The translations under genes and the position numbers were made by a program. Shown here in pieces: positions 28,596 to 29,855 of a stretch of 29,855 bases of DNA. Location: positions 1 through 29,855 of the forward strand of contig URHD01000016.1 in assembly GCA_900547585.1 (NCBI GenBank), given 5' to 3'. This DNA comes from an uncultured bacterium. GTDB lineage: Bacteria; Cyanobacteriota; Vampirovibrionia; Gastranaerophilales; Gastranaerophilaceae. Position 1 is the stretch's first letter. Each line of letters starts with the position of its first letter. Under the pieces are notes generated by a model that was not told where the DNA came from, ran no database searches, and saw only the letters and a list, made by a program, of their open reading frames with translations.

Positions 28596-29054
28596 ATGAA
28601 GTTTGAATTAGATTATATTGAAAAACTTGTCAATCTGGTTTCAGAAAGCAATTTATCAGAATTAACGCTTGAAGAAGCAGAAAAGGCAATCGTTATTAAG
28701 AAAGAAAACACGGTAGTAACTGCACAAACAGTTCTTCCTCAGGCGGTTATACCCGCAGCAGCTCCCGCGCAGGCAGCTGCGCCGGCTCCTGTTGAGCAGC
28801 CAAAAGAAGAAGTCCCTGCTGGAAAACCTGTTACCTCTCCTATGGTAGGAACATTCTATACAGCTCCTTCACCGGGCGCAAAACCTTTTGTTGAAGTAGG
28901 TTCGCTTGTTTCAGCAGGTCAGGTAGTTTGTATCATCGAAGCGATGAAGCTTATGAATGAAATCGAATCCGAAGTTTCCGGCAAAGTTACCAAAATCTGC
29001 GTAGAAGACGGGCAGGCTGTTGAATACGGACAGGTTTTGATGTACGTAGAATAA
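28596..29054 (+). CDS. accB: Biotin carboxyl carrier protein of acetyl-CoA carboxylase
   Basis: AccB carries carboxyl-biotin between biotin carboxylase and carboxyltransferase in the first step of fatty acid synthesis. The 152-residue protein has a short N-terminal helical segment, an Ala/Pro linker (about 48-76) and a C-terminal biotinyl domain starting SPMVGTFYTAPSPGAKPFVEVG, with the biotin attachment K118 in IIEAMKLMNEIE. The thumb loop TFYTAPSP typical of AccB is present. ATG with AAAGGA. accC is not in the window. A strong terminator follows the gene, so the unit is efp-accB. Confidence 0.98.
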   Translation: MKFELDYIEKLVNLVSESNLSELTLEEAEKAIVIKKENTVVTAQTVLPQAVIPAAAPAQAAAPAPVEQPKEEVPAGKPVTSPMVGTFYTAPSPGAKPFVEVGSLVSAGQVVCIIEAMKLMNEIESEVSGKVTKICVEDGQAVEYGQVLMYVE

Positions 29055-29070
29055 TAAAATCAATAATTTT

Positions 29071-29100
29071 AAAAAGAGGAGCTTTCGGGCTCCTCTTTTT
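29071..29100. terminator. Bidirectional terminator after accB
   Basis: AAAAAGAGGAGC-TTTCGG-GCTCCTCTTTTT. It ends both accB and the convergent glycine-rich gene. Confidence 0.9.
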
Positions 29101-29101
29101 G

Positions 29102-29855
29102 CTACCAAACTACTATAACAATCCCCGGTGCACCATCGCCGCCGGCAGACCAGGCGCCTGTTTTGCCGTTTGCACCGCCTCCGCCGCCTCCGGCTCCGGG
29201 GGTAGTTGCGTTTTCGCCGGCAGTTTCATAAGTTCCGCCTGACGCGACAGAAGAAACAGTGTATTCGCTGATAAGATTTGTAGGAATGAGCGATTTGTAA
29301 CCGTTTTCGCCATCTGCGGTGAACTCATTTTTTGCAACAGCCCTTGAACTCCCGCCAGAACCTCCGGAAGCAACGATTTTTGTACCGAATCTTGAAGCAG
29401 TTCCGGGTTCTCCGCCAGAATCCATTGTCATTGCGCCTTTTCCGCCCTTGCCAACGACAACCGTTGTTTCACCGGGTGAATTTTTTAGCTGCAAAAAGGA
29501 CAAACTCCCAGCCTGCCCGCCTCCGCCGCCATAAACGCGCAAAAGCTGAATTAAAGCTACACCGTCACAACCGTCATTTCCTTTAGCTTGAAGGCCCCGT
29601 CCGCCACAGCCGGCATTCTGGTAGCCAACAGGCAGTTTTTTAGCAATTTCATCAGTTTCGCTGCGGCTTTTGCTCATATCTTCGTTATAAAGAATGTATG
29701 CACCGTATCTTCCATCGTTTTTGTAGCCATTTACGCCATTTACCGTGGACGGAGAATAGATTCCGGGTGAACCGCCGCCTTTATTGCTGCACCCCCAGGG
29801 GAAATTAGGTGTTCTTCTTTTTCCTCCTCCGCCCCCGCCGGCAACAAGGTTTAAA
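29102..29855 (-). CDS. Glycine-rich C-terminal part of a large protein (cut by the window edge)
   Basis: The reading frame is open from the stop at 29102 to the window edge, so at least 250 residues are seen and the N-terminus is outside; an ATG at 29677 within it is not needed as a start. The sequence has Gly clusters (VAGGGGGGK, YGGGGG, GGSGGSS, GAGGGGGG) alternating with Ser/Thr/Val strands and ends GAPGIVIVVW. Such endings with GxGxxG-rich repeats and a final VIV-type strand are known from tail-fibre-like and adhesin-like proteins and also from pilin-like surface proteins. No signal peptide can be judged. Function is unknown; a surface-exposed, structural role is an inference. G+C content is higher than in its neighbours because of the Gly codons. 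Confidence 0.75.
   Translation of the reverse strand, partial: LNLVAGGGGGGKRRTPNFPWGCSNKGGGSPGIYSPSTVNGVNGYKNDGRYGAYILYNEDMSKSRSETDEIAKKLPVGYQNAGCGGRGLQAKGNDGCDGVALIQLLRVYGGGGGQAGSLSFLQLKNSPGETTVVVGKGGKGAMTMDSGGEPGTASRFGTKIVASGGSGGSSRAVAKNEFTADGENGYKSLIPTNLISEYTVSSVASGGTYETAGENATTPGAGGGGGGANGKTGAWSAGGDGAPGIVIVVW

Noticed and set aside
1..29855. CRISPR array or insertion sequence.
   Set aside because: No evenly spaced direct repeats with unique spacers and no transposase or integrase frame were seen.

Overview
The window looks like chromosomal DNA from a non-photosynthetic relative of cyanobacteria (Melainabacteria/Vampirovibrionia, perhaps gut Gastranaerophilales). This is an inference. It rests on efp being followed directly by accB, an order common in cyanobacteria; on large unknown proteins with the SFKG-type motif I associate with that lineage; on a flagellar export cluster in a moderately A+T-rich genome; and on frequent extended -10 promoters (TGnTATAAT / TGnTAAAAT). 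No sequence search was possible, so the lineage is tentative. No integrase, transposase or CRISPR array is visible.

Layout. 1-264: a long palindromic element, an operator-like palindrome and a promoter. 265-4713: three genes of unknown function: a large protein with two related halves, and two minus-strand genes that share duplicated upstream sequence. 5203-8150 (minus): fliP-fliQ-fliR-flhB, the membrane core of the flagellar type III export gate. 8550-11084: mrnC (mini-RNase III), rpsT (S20) and pepA. 11181-12637 (minus): an atypical receiver protein, a 62-residue small protein and a hexapeptide acetyltransferase. 12713-16654 (plus): a tight signalling operon of a multidomain histidine kinase, a CheY-like receiver and a divergent GspE/PilB-type ATPase. 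17159-19735 (minus): mutS. 19925-20000: tRNA-Glu with its own promoter and terminator. 20102-21913 (minus): an A+T-rich, probably acquired gene for a DUF4209/HEPN-like protein. 22099-22575 (minus): mscL with an added zinc ribbon. 22751-27840: an AddB-like nuclease overlapping an AddA-like helicase that lacks its own nuclease domain. 27933-29054: efp and accB. 29102 to the edge (minus): a partial glycine-rich protein.

The most unusual feature is a set of six intergenic palindromes of about 75-127 bp (17-97, 5057-5136, 8237-8362, 9353-9476, 16723-16849, 17061-17135). In each, the two 23-30 bp arms are nearly perfect inverted copies of one another, but the arm sequence differs completely between loci while the centre is conserved. 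There are two core classes: a short class A, CCGTAAAAGCGGC...CCCGTTCCGG, and a long class B, TTTGGAGTG...GGAATCGGAACGGAAAA. A conserved core in locus-specific arms differs from ordinary REP or MITE families, whose stems or termini are conserved. It suggests either an element that makes an inverted copy of its flank on insertion or a structured element under strong pairing selection.

Other points of note are two genes that look leaderless, with identical -10 to ATG spacing; a REP-like palindrome that has become the C-terminus of the histidine kinase; a candidate small RNA between two of the palindromes; and the HEPN-like gene beside tRNA-Glu.
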